DNA of 64,000 bases from Streptomyces sp. MNU76 (GTDB lineage: Bacteria; Actinomycetota; Actinomycetes; Streptomycetales; Streptomycetaceae): positions 1-64,000 of the forward strand of contig NZ_JAJKLK010000033.1 in assembly GCF_020982545.1 (NCBI RefSeq), in the 5' to 3' direction. Positions 63,708 to 64,000 of this stretch are shown piece by piece; the stretch's first letter is position 1; each line of letters opens with the position of its first letter. The position numbers and the translations under genes were made by a program. A model generated the notes under the pieces. That model saw nothing but the letters and a program-made list of their open reading frames with translations, did not search any database and was not told the origin of the DNA.

Positions 63708-64000
63708 TCCAGGACCCGAGCACCAGGGCCACCGAACGCTCCGGTGAACTCGACTGGCTGCTGGACGACTTGGTCCTGCGCGTGCACGAGGTGCGGCACG
63801 CCGTGGTCCTGTCCAACGACGGCCTGGCGGTCGGCGCCTCCAGCGACCTCAGGCGCGAGGACGCCGAGCACCTCGCCGCGGTCGCCTCCGGCTTCCACAG
63901 TCTCGCCAAGGGCGCGGGCCGCCACTTCGGCGCAGGGGGCGTACGCCAGACGATGGTCGAGATGGACGACGGCTTCCTCTTCGTCGCCGCCGCCGGAGAC
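63704..64000 (+). CDS. Roadblock/LC7 protein (CvnB type), cut by window end
   Basis: The first 99 codons of a roadblock-domain protein (LVLRVHEVRHAVVLSNDGLA, VGASSDLRREDAEHLAAVAS, GVRQTMVEMDDGFLFVAAAG). In conservons it partners the kinase-like CvnA and is followed by a DUF742 protein and a Ras-like GTPase; these should lie just outside. ATG 63704 overlaps the kinase stop by 4 bp, with AAGGAGA upstream. Confidence 0.93.
   Translation, partial: MIQDPSTRATERSGELDWLLDDLVLRVHEVRHAVVLSNDGLAVGASSDLRREDAEHLAAVASGFHSLAKGAGRHFGAGGVRQTMVEMDDGFLFVAAAGD

Overview
The window is from a high-GC actinomycete, almost certainly a Streptomyces chromosome. GC content is very high, GTG starts are common, and gene ends often overlap by 4 bp (ATGA or GTGA). 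It also carries CBM13-bearing secreted xylanolytic enzymes, an SCO1169-1174-like xylose/aldehyde dehydrogenase block and the start of a conservon. No rRNA, tRNA or CRISPR array was found.

Layout. 1-3.9 kb is an insertion-sequence graveyard (IS630 remnant, IS1182-type element, IS4-like element) whose junctions fall on CTAG tetranucleotides and which ends at a perfect 18-bp inverted repeat. 3.9-5.3 kb holds two divergent TetR regulators. 5.3-13.5 kb is an acyl-CoA catabolic locus: Ltp-type thiolase, DUF35 partner, two acyl-CoA dehydrogenases, an enoyl-CoA hydratase, a PPDK-like protein with a degenerate N-terminal half and an unknown partner. 13.7-18.8 kb is a xylan-degradation island (GH62 arabinofuranosidase, GH10 xylanase, CE1-like esterase), each enzyme with a ricin-type CBM13 module. 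19.0-23.1 kb contains fragments of two ABC-transporter genes fused to a 5'-truncated Nit1C-type cluster (GNAT/AIR-synthase protein, nitrilase, second nitrilase lacking the catalytic Cys, glycosyltransferase).

23.5-38.5 kb (minus strand) is a compact PUFA-synthase-like polyketide/lipid cluster. A PfaD-like-KS-AT-ACP-KR protein, a KS-AT-DH-phosphopantetheinyl transferase protein, an ACP, an alpha/beta hydrolase and a glycosyltransferase form a chain of 4-bp overlaps, followed by a methyltransferase. Several apparent frameshifts lie here, so decay or sequencing indels are possible. 38.9-40.5 kb is an intact IS110-family element. 40.7-43.3 kb is a TetR-flanked operon for a secreted protein and a PET-hydrolase/cutinase-like enzyme. 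43.3-44.6 kb is pseudogene debris.

44.8-52.8 kb is core-like sequence: aldehyde dehydrogenase, its GAF regulator, a Tat-exported amidase, a ROK repressor, xylulokinase and divergent xylose isomerase. Together with the xylan island, the window can in principle take xylan to xylulose-5-phosphate. 52.9-61.1 kb carries a Pro-rich membrane protein, a SWIM/SNF2 pair, small unknown genes, a methyltransferase and an MHYT sensor protein. 61.2-64.0 kb begins a conservon (sensor kinase, then roadblock protein), cut by the window end.
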